A stretch of DNA of 64,000 nt, from NCBI GenBank assembly GCA_007258455.2, contig VDFB02252616.1, forward strand, positions 119,200,552-119,264,551, in the 5' to 3' direction. Within the stretch, counting starts at the first letter, position 1, and each line of letters opens with the position of its first letter. Below, one piece after another: positions 55,363 through 64,000 of the stretch. A program made the position numbers and the translations under genes. A model generated the notes under the pieces. That model was not told the DNA's origin, made no database searches, and was given only the letters and a program-made list of their open reading frames with translations. Origin of the DNA: Sequoia sempervirens. Lineage: Eukaryota > Streptophyta > Pinopsida > Cupressales > Cupressaceae.

Positions 55363-58300
55363 TTAAGGGTTGAGGGTTGAGAATTGAGGGTTAAGGGCAG
55401 TTTAATGTATAGGGTAGAGGGTGTAAGGGTTGAGTGTTGAGGCCAGTTGAAGGTTGAGGGTAGAGGGTTGAGGATATATGGTTCAAGGATTAGGGTTTTG
55501 GGTCTAATGTATAGGGTAGAGGGTATAGGGGTTGAGGGTAGAGGGTAGAGGGTACTTGAGGGTTTAAGGGTTGAGGGATTACTAGGGTTGACATTAATAA
55601 GGGTAGAGGGTATTGGGACGTTGAGGGTAGAGGGACGTAGAGGGTTTAATGGTTTAGGGTTTAGGGTATAGGCTTGAGGGATTAGGCCAGTTGAGGGATT
55701 AGGGTAGAGAGGGAGGGAATATGGATTAAGGGTTGAGGTATTAAGGGTTGAGGGTTGAGAATTGAGGGTTGAGGGTGGTTTAATGTATACTAGGGTAGAC
55801 TAGGGTAGAGGGTGTAAGGGTTGACTAGGGTTGAGGGTCCAATGTATAGGGTAGAGGGTATAGGGGTTGAGGGATTACTAGGGTCAACATTAAGGGTAAA
55901 GGGTATTGGGATGTTGAGGGTAGAGGGACGTAGAGGGTTTAACGATTTAGGGTTTAGGGTATTGGGTTGAGGGTATAGGGTTGAGGGATTAGGGTAGAGA
56001 AGGAGAGATGTATTAAGGGTTGAGGGTTGAGAATTGAGGGTTGACGGTGGTTTAATGTATACTAGGGTAGACTAGGGTAGAGCTGGTAGAGGGTGTAAGG
56101 GTTTAGGGTTTAAGGGTTGACTAGGGTTGAGGGTCCAATGTATAGGGTAGAGGGTATAGGGGTTGATGGATTAGGGTTTAAGGGTACTTGAGGATTGAGG
56201 GTAGAGGTCGGTAGAGGGTACTTGAGGGTTTAAGGGTTGAGGGATTAGGGTTGAAGGATTATATACTAGGGTCAACATTAAGAGTAGAGGGTATTGGGAC
56301 GTTGAGGGTAGAGGGACGTAGAGGGTTTAACAGTTTAGGGTTTAGGGTATTGGGTTGAGGGTATAGGGTTGAGGGATTAAGCCACTTGAGGGTATAGGGT
56401 AGTTGAGGGATTTAGGTAGAGAGGGAGGGAATATGGATTAAGGGTTGAGGGTTGAGAATTGAGGGTTGAGGGAAGTTTAATATATACTAGGATAGACTAG
56501 GGTAGACTAGGGTAGAGTTGGTAGAGGGTGTAAGGGTTTAGGGTTTAAGGGTTGACTAGGGTTGAGGGTAGAGGGTTGAGGGCATATTGTTCAAGGATTA
56601 GGGTTGAGGGTCCAATGTATAGGGTAGAGGGTATAGGGGTTGAGGGATTGGGGTTTAAGGGTACGGGTAGAGGCCAGTAGAGGGTACTTGAGGGTTTAAG
56701 GGTTTAAGGGTTGAGAGATTACTAGGGTCAACATTAATAAGGGAAGAGGGTATTGAGACATTGAGGGTAGAGGGACATAGAGGATTTAATGGTTTAGGGT
56801 TTAGGGTATTGGGTTGAGGGTATAGGGTTGAGGGATTAGGTGGAGGAGGGAATATGGATTAAGGGTTGAGGGTTGAGAATTGAGGGTTGAGGGCAGTTTA
56901 ATGTATACTAGGGTAGACTAGGGTAGAGATGGTAGAGGGTGTAAGGGTTGACTAGGGTTGAGGGTAGAGGGTATATGGTTCAAGGATTAGGGTTGAGGGT
57001 CCAATGTAAAGGGTAGAAGGTATAGGGGTTGAGGGATTAGGGTTTAAGGGTTGAGGGATTAAGGTACTTGAGGGTTTAAGGGTAGAGGGTTGAGGGTATA
57101 TGGTTCAAGGATTAGGGTTGAGGGTCCAATGTATAGGGTAGAGGGTATAGGGGTTGAGAGATTAGGGTTTGACTAGAGTTGAGGGTAGAGGGTAGAGGTC
57201 GGTTGAGGGTTATTTGAGGGTTGAGGGATTAGGGTAGAGAGTTTAGTAATTGGGTTTAGGGTATTGGGTTGAGGGTATAGGTTTGAGGGATTACAGTTAA
57301 GGGTAGAGGGTAGAAGGTTTAAGGCCGGTTTAGGGTTTAAGGGTTTAGGGTCGAGGGACGTTAAGGGTTGAGGCTAGTAGAGGGTTTATGGTATAGCTAG
57401 GACACCTAAGGGTATAATATGGTTGAAGGTCGATTAGGGTTGAGATTCCAATGTAGAGGGTACATAGAGGGTATAGGGGTTGAGGGTTGAGGGTTTAATG
57501 TATAGGGTAGATCAGAGGGTATATGCAGGTTGAGGGATTAGGGTTGAGGTTCCAATGTATAGGGTATATAGAGGGTATAGGGGTAGAGGCCAGATTAGGG
57601 TTTAACTAGGGTTGAGAATATAGGGTAGATGGTTAATTAAGGGTTGAGGGTTGAGGGATTAGGGTAGAGAGTTTAGTAATTTGGTTTAAGGGTTTAACTA
57701 GGGTTGAGGGATTAGGGTCAAGGGTAGAGGGTATAACATGGTTCAAGGATAATTAGGGTTAATTAGGGCCCAATGTATATATAGGGTAGAGGGTAGAGGG
57801 ACGTAGAGGGTGCAAAGGTACTTTAGGGTTTAAGGGTTGAGGGTTTAAGGTTGAGAGTAGAGGGTTGAGGGTATAATATGGTTCAAGGAATATTAGGGTT
57901 ACGTTGAGGGTCCATTAATGTATAGGGTAGAGGGTGTATGGGTTGAGGGATTAGGATTTAAGGGTACTTGTAGAGGGTTGAGGGTAGAGGGTAGAGGGTC
58001 AAGGGTTTAAGGGTTGAGGGATTAAGGGTTGAGGGTTAAGGGATTAGGGTAGAGAGTAATTTACTTGGGTTTGAGGGTTTAAGGTTGAGAGTAGAGGGTT
58101 GAGGGTATAATATGGTTCAAGGAATATTAGGGTTACGTTGAGGGTCCATTAATGTATAGGGTAGAGGGTATATGGGTTGAGGGATTAGGATTTAAGGGTA
58201 CTTGTAGAGGGTTGAGGGTAGAGGGTAGAGGGTCAAGGGTTTAAGGGTTGAGGGATTAAGGGTTGAGGGTTAAGGGATTAGGGTAGAGAGTAATTTACTT

Positions 58301-58510
58301 GGGTTTAAGGGTTTAAGGGTTGAGGGATTACTAGGGTTGAGGGATTAGGGTTGAGGGTATAAGAGGGTATTGGGTCGAGGGTAGAGGGACGTAGAGGGTT
58401 TAACGTCAGTTTAGGGTATAAGAGGGTAGAAGGTTTAAGGCTAGTTTAGGGCTAGGGTTTAGGGTTGAGGGACGTTATTAAGGGTTGAGGGTATAATAGG
58501 ATTTAGGGTA
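55363..58510 (+). repeat. Degenerate telomere-like heptamer array, block 1
   Basis: About 3.1 kb of mostly 7-base units ending in GGG: TTGAGGG, TAGAGGG, TATAGGG and TTTAGGG, mixed with TTTAAGGG (8) and interrupted units. TTTAGGG, the plant telomere repeat, is a minority form. Longer modules recur: a marker GGGACGTTGAGGGTAGAGGG occurs near 55615, 55908, 56296 and 56755. All units lie in one orientation, G-rich on the plus strand. Confidence 0.9.
57837..58304. repeat. 234-bp duplication inside block 1
   Basis: 57837-58070 and 58071-58304 are almost identical (one clear difference, GGTGTATGGG versus GGTATATGGG), far closer than other modules of the block. It is the youngest expansion visible. 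Confidence 0.93.
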
Positions 58511-58986
58511 TACTTTCCCTGCAAAATTCTACCTCTTGCTACTTAATATCTTATACAGATTGCATATAATTTATTTCTACCTCGTGCTACATAATATTTG
58601 CTACCATGTGTGGTTAAAGTATTTTTATTCTACTTTTTTACAGGCATGTAAATATTATTTGTTTTGTGAACCCTAAATTACCAAGCGCTAGAAAAAATTA
58701 CTTTTTATTCTACTAAATTGACTATTCTATTGTTTTACTCCTTGCTTGGTAATTTACAAACCACTTGGTTCAAAAAATACTCTATGCATATACACATTTC
58801 TTTTTTAAAGTATTTAATTATAAGGATTGTAGTGTTTTTTTGGTATTTATTAATTATAAGGATTTGTCTTCTTTTTATTTTCTTTTCCATTTTAAAATTT
58901 TGAATAGGTAAACTGAACATTTAGTAATTATATATATTTTTTAGATAATATTAGTTGAGTTTTTTTCTCTTGGTGCTCTTAGCTCT
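58511..58986. other. AT-rich spacer, partly repeated elsewhere
   Basis: About 58544-58675 (ATATCTTATACAGATTGCATAT and TTTTTTACAGGCATGTAAAT) recurs at 63896-64000 with a 33-bp difference. AAATTACCAAGC (58675-58686) is inverted at 58744-58755. About 58832-58915 recurs at 59355-59431. Frames on both strands are low-complexity. Confidence 0.7.
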
Positions 58987-59029
58987 CATCCTGATGATGG
59001 ATCACAGAGTGTGATCCGAAACGTTGATG
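58987..59029 (+). ncRNA. Hammerhead-ribozyme-like motif (degenerate)
   Basis: CATC, then CTGATGA (58991-58997), a 7-bp stem GGATCAC / GTGATCC (58999-59005, 59011-59017) with loop AGAGT, then GAAA (59018-59021), CGTT and GATG (59026-59029), which can pair with CATC. This is the order of a type I hammerhead with a minimal helix III (A-C / G-U). One extra T (58998) lies between CTGATGA and the stem, which a canonical hammerhead lacks, so activity is doubtful. Minimal hammerheads are known in Penelope-like elements and plant retrozymes; no such element is recognised here. Confidence 0.35.
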
Positions 59030-59136
59030 CAAAAAAAATTGCACACAATTGAATCTAGAAATCACTTAGCAATTTTAAAACTGTTTAAATAATGAGAATG
59101 CATTATAATATACATTCTTTTTGCATATACATATTG

Positions 59137-59367
59137 TTTTTGTTTAGTATTTATTTTATTTTATTAGACTGCAGGAATCGGGTAGCACGACCCCCTATAA
59201 ACTGCAGTGCACCTGGTAAAATTTTTAACGTGACCGATGGCGCCGATGCGACACTCCCTCCGGTACCACGGGGGTGGGGGAGACTAGACCTCATGACCAA
59301 CCTCCTGCAACAGGAAAGATTTAGCCGACTGAGCTAGGGCCCCAACCCCATTTTTGTTTAGTATTTA
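59137..59367 (-). mobile_element. tRNA-derived SINE with 17-bp target duplication
   Basis: TTTTTGTTTAGTATTTA occurs exactly at 59137-59153 and 59351-59367. The 197-bp body between, on the minus strand, starts TGGGGTTGGGGCCCTAGC. It has a strong box A (TAGCTCAGTCGG) and a box B-like GAGGTCTAGTCTCC about 35 bp later, and ends in an A-rich tail (CTAATAAAATAAAA). GC-rich body in AT-rich DNA. The 81-residue plus-strand frame over it is not a gene. Confidence 0.93.
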
Positions 59368-59894
59368 ATTAGTTATAAGGATTTGTATTATTTTTATTTT
59401 CTTTTCCATTTTGAACTTTAGAATGAGTAAGTATAATTTTTGTTTATATTTTTTTTGATACGTAAGGCTATATTTAAACAAAAATCAAAATATATTAAAC
59501 AATATTTATTTATTAAAAAAAAGCAACACAAAAATTATTTTAAAAAATCCACAGCGATAGTCTTATCTTTATCAAAAACAAAAGAATAATATATATTTAT
59601 TTAAGAAAAAATAAAAAACATGAAATATTTATTTAAAAAAATCCATCATCACATGATATATATACTAGTTATATATTAGATTTAATAAAAAGCATACAAG
59701 CGTCTGCGAGGCAAGAATTTTTTTCACTTCAAACCAGGCCCAAAAAACCATCCCATACATTCAACCAACACAGAAAGGAGATAAAATTTGGATTTCAACA
59801 GAGCATTGACCAAACCCAAAAAACTCCAAAAATTTACTACCACCACCCAACTAACGCATTCAATAGACAAAATGGAAACCCACCCAACCAAAGA
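59368..59894. other. Unassigned AT-rich stretch
   Basis: Its first about 60 bp repeat 58853-58913. The remainder shows A-rich runs and no recognised feature. Confidence 0.5.
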
Positions 59895-60554
59895 TTACAA
59901 AAATCCATTTAATTCTATAAAGGAATCAAAGACCTCTTCCCACTCGTCATCATCACCAGCTTCCATTAAGCCGAGTAACTTCTTGAGGTACTCCATAGCC
60001 ATGACTATGATCATCTTGTGCCGCATAAGAGCCATCCCACTCAAATCTAGAAGAAAAGGATAGAATTTCATGACTTCATCATCCGTCTTTGACCAAAGGC
60101 TCTCCAGGTTTGAAGTTTGTGGAATTCCAGTACCAATTAATGCCGACTTTAATGCCACCTCCAGGCCCCCTAATAGGTCCTTATTGAACAAGTGAATCAT
60201 CAACTCCTTCGCCACCCCCTTTGGGACTTAATTATCAAGCAAGGAGGCCAAAAAATGTGAAGAGATATGCATGTTATCTTGACCGTACTCATTCCTCTTA
60301 AGACGTCCCCTACCCAAAACCATTTTAGCTACAATCACAGTGAGGGAATCATTATTGAGCAAAATTATTTTCAGTCTTTGGTTTGTTACCCCCTGAAGGC
60401 TCCTTGCTGCTCTGTTGCAATCAGAGAAACCAAGGTTTCCACACCAAACCAGACTGTCAATCCCTCCATCGAGATTGGAATAATAACCTTTGATTGCCCA
60501 ACCATTGATTGCTCTGCCATTAGAGACCGCCGACGAATCCAAAAACCTTGCAAA
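59895..60554 (-). pseudogene. Unrecognised ORF with one in-frame stop
   Basis: A single minus-strand frame of about 215 codons, open from just after a stop at 60555-60557 to a stop at 59895, broken only by TAA at about 60228. The upstream part includes LDGGIDSLVWCGNLGFSDC and SLQGVTNQRLKIILLNNDSL. The downstream part is helical with a Met/Leu-rich stretch (MALMRHKMIIVMAMEYLKKL) and an acidic end (EAGDDDEWEEVFDSFIELNG). Base composition is less AT-biased than the flanks. It matches none of the retroelement domains; a captured host-gene fragment or an exon of a pseudogene is possible. No splice sites or homolog could be established. Confidence 0.4.
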
Positions 60555-61432
60555 TTAATGAAACTAACCAACCTGACCATAAACAAAACCACAAGCCAAA
60601 ATGAATTTTAATATGCTTCACATATGCCACCTGCTCATTTAAATAAAGACCACAAGCTCCAAGCTTGTTCGCCGCCACACAAATGAAGCATCCTTTCTTG
60701 GATTATGAAGCTGTCCTTCTGCCAGTGTTTTCGTTCTGCAACTATGGCTCCAAGAGTGAGGCAATTAATTATGATAATTGTTTTTCCCGTAATTGGGAAT
60801 TATAATGTACATTATTTATTTAGTACAATCATCATCGCCATATTGGCGAGACTGTGATCCTTCTTCCACTGATAGCCACCTTCTCCACTGATGAACAACT
60901 TTCCTTCGGTCTAGTGGTGGGATGCCATAATATATTGCCCTGATACACATTAATTCCCTCGATATATTTTAATTATTGATAATCTATGATTATATTGGGC
61001 CATTGGGGGAAAGAAACATTCATTCCATCGATGTTCATGAGTTACAACAATTTGCTTACTTTTTTTGACTCTATTGGTCTATCGAGGAGAACGCCTTAGG
61101 AGTAAGCCCGGTAGGGTATTGTTACAACAATACTAGGTTATGAACTGCTTTCATCGGGCCATCGATGAGTCTATGATGGGGGCTCTGCCGATTAGGAATT
61201 GTTAGGCCGATAATGCTAATTTTTATTTAGGAACAAGGAAAGATTATGGAGTCTCAAACTCATTTATGGGTGTGTCAATTTGGTAATGTGGGCTACAAAA
61301 TGGATCTTGTCACACAAATTTCAACAATTTGTGTTGATCATAAAATTAAAATGTGATGATTTTTTGTGAAATGTGGAGGATAGGTGGGTGGAGGCTATTG
61401 AAAAATGTGATATTTTTTTAGTTCTAACATGA
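60555..61432. other. Unassigned
   Basis: No gene, LTR or RNA feature recognised. Composition is ordinary for the window, without tandem repeats. Confidence 0.5.
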
Positions 61433-63668
61433 TTAAGGGTTGAGGGTTGAGAGATTAGTGTAGAGAGTTTACTTGGGTTTAAGGGTTTAAGGGTTGAGGG
61501 ATTACTAGGGTTGACTAGGGTAGAGGGGCGTAGAGGGTTTAACGGTTTAGGGTTTAGGGTATTGGGTTGAGGGTATGGGGTTGAGGGTATGGGGTTGAGG
61601 GATTAGGGTTGAGGGTATAGGGTTGAGGGATTAGGGTAGAGATGGAGGGATGGATTAAGGGTTGAGGGTTGAGGGTAGAGGGTAGAGGGGTTTACTAAGG
61701 TTTAGGGTTTAAGGGTTGAGGGTTAAGGGATTAAGGGTTGAGGGTTGAGAATTGAGGGTTGAGGGTTTAATGTATAGGGTAGATCAGAGGGTAGAGGGTA
61801 GAGGGTTTAAGGGTTGAGGCTTGAGGGTTTAAGGTATAGGGTAGATCAGAGGGTGGAGAATTGAGGGTTAGGGGCGGTTTAATGTATAGGGTAGAGGGTA
61901 TAGGGGTTAATGAGGGATTAGGGTTTAAGGGTACTTGAGGGTTGAGGGATTAGGGTAGAGAGTTTACTTGGGTTTAAGGGTTGAGGGATTAGGGCTGAGG
62001 GATTACTAGGGTCAACTAGGGTAGATGGTATTGAGACATTGAGGGTAGAGGGACGTAGAGGGTTTAACGATTTATGGTTTAGGGTATTGGGTGGAGGGTA
62101 TATGGTTCAGGGATTAGGGTTGAAGGTATAGGGTTGAGGGATTAGGGTAGAGAGGGATGGATGGATTAAGGTTTGAGGTATTAAGGGTTGAGGGTTGAGG
62201 GATTAGGGTAGAGAGTAATTTACTTGGGTTTAAGGGTTTACGGGTTGAGGGATTAGGGTTGAGGGATTAGGGTCGAGGGTATAAGAGGGTATGTATTGGC
62301 TGGTTGAGGGTAGAGGGATGTAGAGGGTTTAATGGTTTAGGGTTTAGGGTATAGGTCGGTTGAGGAATTAGGGTTGAGGGTAGAGGGTAGAAGGTTTAAG
62401 GCCGGTTTAGGGTTTAAGGGTTGAGGGTAGAGGGTTTAGTGTATAGCTAGGACATTTGAGGGTATATGGTTGAAGGTCGATTAGGGTTGAGGTTCCAATG
62501 TAAAGGGTAGATGGTATATATAGGTGTTTACTAGGGTTTAGGGTTGAGGGATTAAGGGTTGAGGGTTGAGGGATTAAGGGTTGAGGGTAGAGGGTTGAGG
62601 GTTTAAGGTTGAGGGTAGAGGGTTGAGGTTGGTATATGGTTGAGGGATTAGGGTTGAGGGTACGTATATGGTACGTACGTTGAGGGATTAGGGTTGAGGG
62701 TCCAAAATTGTATAGGGTAGAGGGTATAATAGGGGTTGAGGGATTAGGGTTTGACTAGGGTAGAGGGTAGAGGGTAGAGGGTAGAGGGTTGAGTGTTAAT
62801 TAAGGGTTGAGGGATATTTAAGGGTTGAGGGTTGAGGGATTAGGGTAGAGAGTTTAGTAATTGAGTTTAAGGGTTTAATTAGGGTTGAGGGATTAGGGTC
62901 AAGGGTACTAGAGGGTATATGGTTCAAGGATTAGGGTTTAGGGTCCAAAGTATATACAAGTTTAAGGGTTTAGGGTTGAGGGACATTAAGGGTTGAGGGT
63001 AGAGGGTTTAGGGTATAGCTAGGATGTTTGAGGGTATAATATGGTTGAAGGTTGATTAGGGACATTGAAGTTCCAATGTAGAGGATAGAGGGTATAGGGG
63101 TTGAGGATACTTGAGGGTTTAAGGGTTGAGGGTTGAGGGTTGAGAATTGAGGGTTGAGGGTTTAATGTATAAGGTAGATCAGAGGGACGTAGAGGGTATA
63201 AGAGGGTTTAAGGGTTAAGGCTTGAGGGTTTAAGGTTGATGGTAGAGGGTTGAGGGTCCAATGTAGAGGGTAGAGGGTATAGGGGTTGAGACTGGATTAG
63301 GGTTTAACTAGGGTTGAGGGTTGAGGGTAGAGGGTTGAGGGATTAGGGTAGAGAGTTTAGTAATTGGGTTTAAGGGTTTAACTAGGGTTGAGGGATTAGG
63401 GTTGAGGGTAGAGGGTATAATATGGTTCAAGGATTAGGGTTTAAGGTTGAGGGTAGAGGGTTGAGGGTATATTGTTGATAGATTAGGGTTGAGGGTCTAA
63501 TATTGTATAGGCCGGTAGAAGGTATAGGGGTTGAGGGTACGTATATGGTTGAGGGATTAGGGTTGAGGGTCCAATGTATAGGGTAGAGGGTATAGGGGTT
63601 ATGAGGGATTAGTTTTTAACTAGGGTTGAGGGTTTAGGGTAGAGTGTAGAGGGTTAATTAAGGGTTTA
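61433..63668 (+). repeat. Degenerate telomere-like heptamer array, block 2
   Basis: The same heptamer family, orientation and modules as block 1 (for example GAGGGTAGAGGGACGTAGAG near 62038, and the TTCAAGGATTAGGGTT and CCAATGTATAGGGTAGAGGG modules). Separated from block 1 by about 2.9 kb of non-repeat DNA. Confidence 0.9.
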
Positions 63669-64000
63669 ATGTATTTTTCTCCAATTTTTTGAAAAAGTTG
63701 GCACTATTTATCAAGATGGTGCTATATATTTTATGCTGAAGGTGTATCCTATTGGAAGAAGACAACATGAAACTGCCAATTGATGGTTGATATCAGACTG
63801 CCGACCCTTGAAACTGTTTGGTCCATTGATACCCTTTTCTTGATTTTATTACATTATAATAATACTTTACTTGTAAAAGCTTGTCTTGCATTGCATAATA
63901 TCTTATACGGATTGCATATAATTTATTTCTGCGCATGGTTAAAGTATTTTTATTCTACTTTTTTACAGGCATGTGAATATTATTTGTTTTGCGAGCCCTA
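63669..64000. repeat. Block 2 right flank, duplicating sequences around block 1
   Basis: 63669-63735 resembles 54580-54645 (TAATGTATTTTTCTCCA, then AAAAGTTG and GGTGCTAT), which is left of block 1. 63896-64000 resembles 58544-58675, right of block 1. The two arrays are therefore parts of a larger duplicated or rearranged unit. Confidence 0.75.

Larger units (their letters stand above)
54524..64000. mobile_element. Possible large CACTA-type transposon, one end
   Basis: CACTACAACAAA at 54524-54535 matches the terminal inverted repeat of plant CACTA (En/Spm) elements. It interrupts the Athila-like pol exactly there, with ATT (54521-54523) as a potential 3-bp duplication. A short-period repeat zone follows, as in CACTA subterminal regions. 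The opposite end, TTTGTTGTAGTG followed by ATT, is not in the window, and no transposase is seen. How far the element extends is unknown. Confidence 0.45.

Noticed and set aside
58826..58833. TTGTAGTG as the other end of the CACTA-type element
   Set aside because: Only 8 bases match, the next bases do not continue the TIR, and the following TTT does not match ATT.
59092..59337. 81-residue plus-strand frame
   Set aside because: It runs across the SINE and its flank, antisense to the SINE; an artefact.
55363..63668. True chromosome end
   Set aside because: Units are highly degenerate, interrupted by unique DNA and a SINE, and flanked by transposon sequence on both sides.

Overview
This window is plant nuclear DNA built almost entirely from degraded, nested transposable elements, and I see no intact host gene. 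Ty1/copia and Ty3/gypsy polyproteins, initiator-tRNA-Met primer sites, kilobase-long LTRs, tRNA-derived SINEs, a CACTA-type end, a probable endogenous pararetrovirus capsid gene and Arabidopsis-type (TTTAGGG-like) degenerate telomeric arrays all point to a seed plant with a very large genome. A gymnosperm is my best guess, but this is inference only.

Layout. (1) 1-5134: 5' half of a minus-strand, Sirevirus-like copia element (copia A) with PBS and 5' LTR. (2) 5135-8045: a plus-strand remnant ending in an LTR-like segment. (3) 8361-22023: copia B, minus strand, with a truncated 3' LTR, decayed gag-PR-IN-RT-RH and a full 5' LTR. Its RNase H is split by a 3.0-kb non-autonomous LTR element (13656-16648, 312-bp LTRs). 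(4) 22024-23996: a decayed coat-protein-like gene of probable caulimovirid origin. (5) 24570-29467: two 5'-truncated copies of one chromodomain gypsy family joined head to head, LTRs outward. (6) 29830-30867: a copia-B LTR fragment and a SINE with target-site duplication. (7) 31018-31117: a 100-base assembly gap. (8) 33537-54523: parts of an Athila/Tat-like gypsy element (minus): pol at 51974-54523, an env-like ORF split into 49376-51268 and 33549-34703, then the PPT and 3' LTR side. A 14.7-kb RT-less LTR element (34704-49375) splits the env-like ORF, and a 6-kb chromovirus (39210-45254) sits inside that element. (9) 54524 to the end: a CACTA-type terminus and 12-bp subterminal repeats, then two blocks of telomere-like heptamer arrays (55363-58510, 61433-63668). 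Between the blocks lie a hammerhead-like motif, a SINE with a 17-bp target duplication and an ORF of unknown origin.

The order of events can be partly read: chromovirus into RT-less element into Athila-like env; CACTA-type end into Athila-like pol; the 3-kb element into the copia-B RNase H. Nearly every coding region carries stops or frameshifts, so these are fossils. The most intact pol frame is the Athila-like one. Coordinates of LTR ends were read by eye and may be off by a few bases where terminal repeats are mutated.
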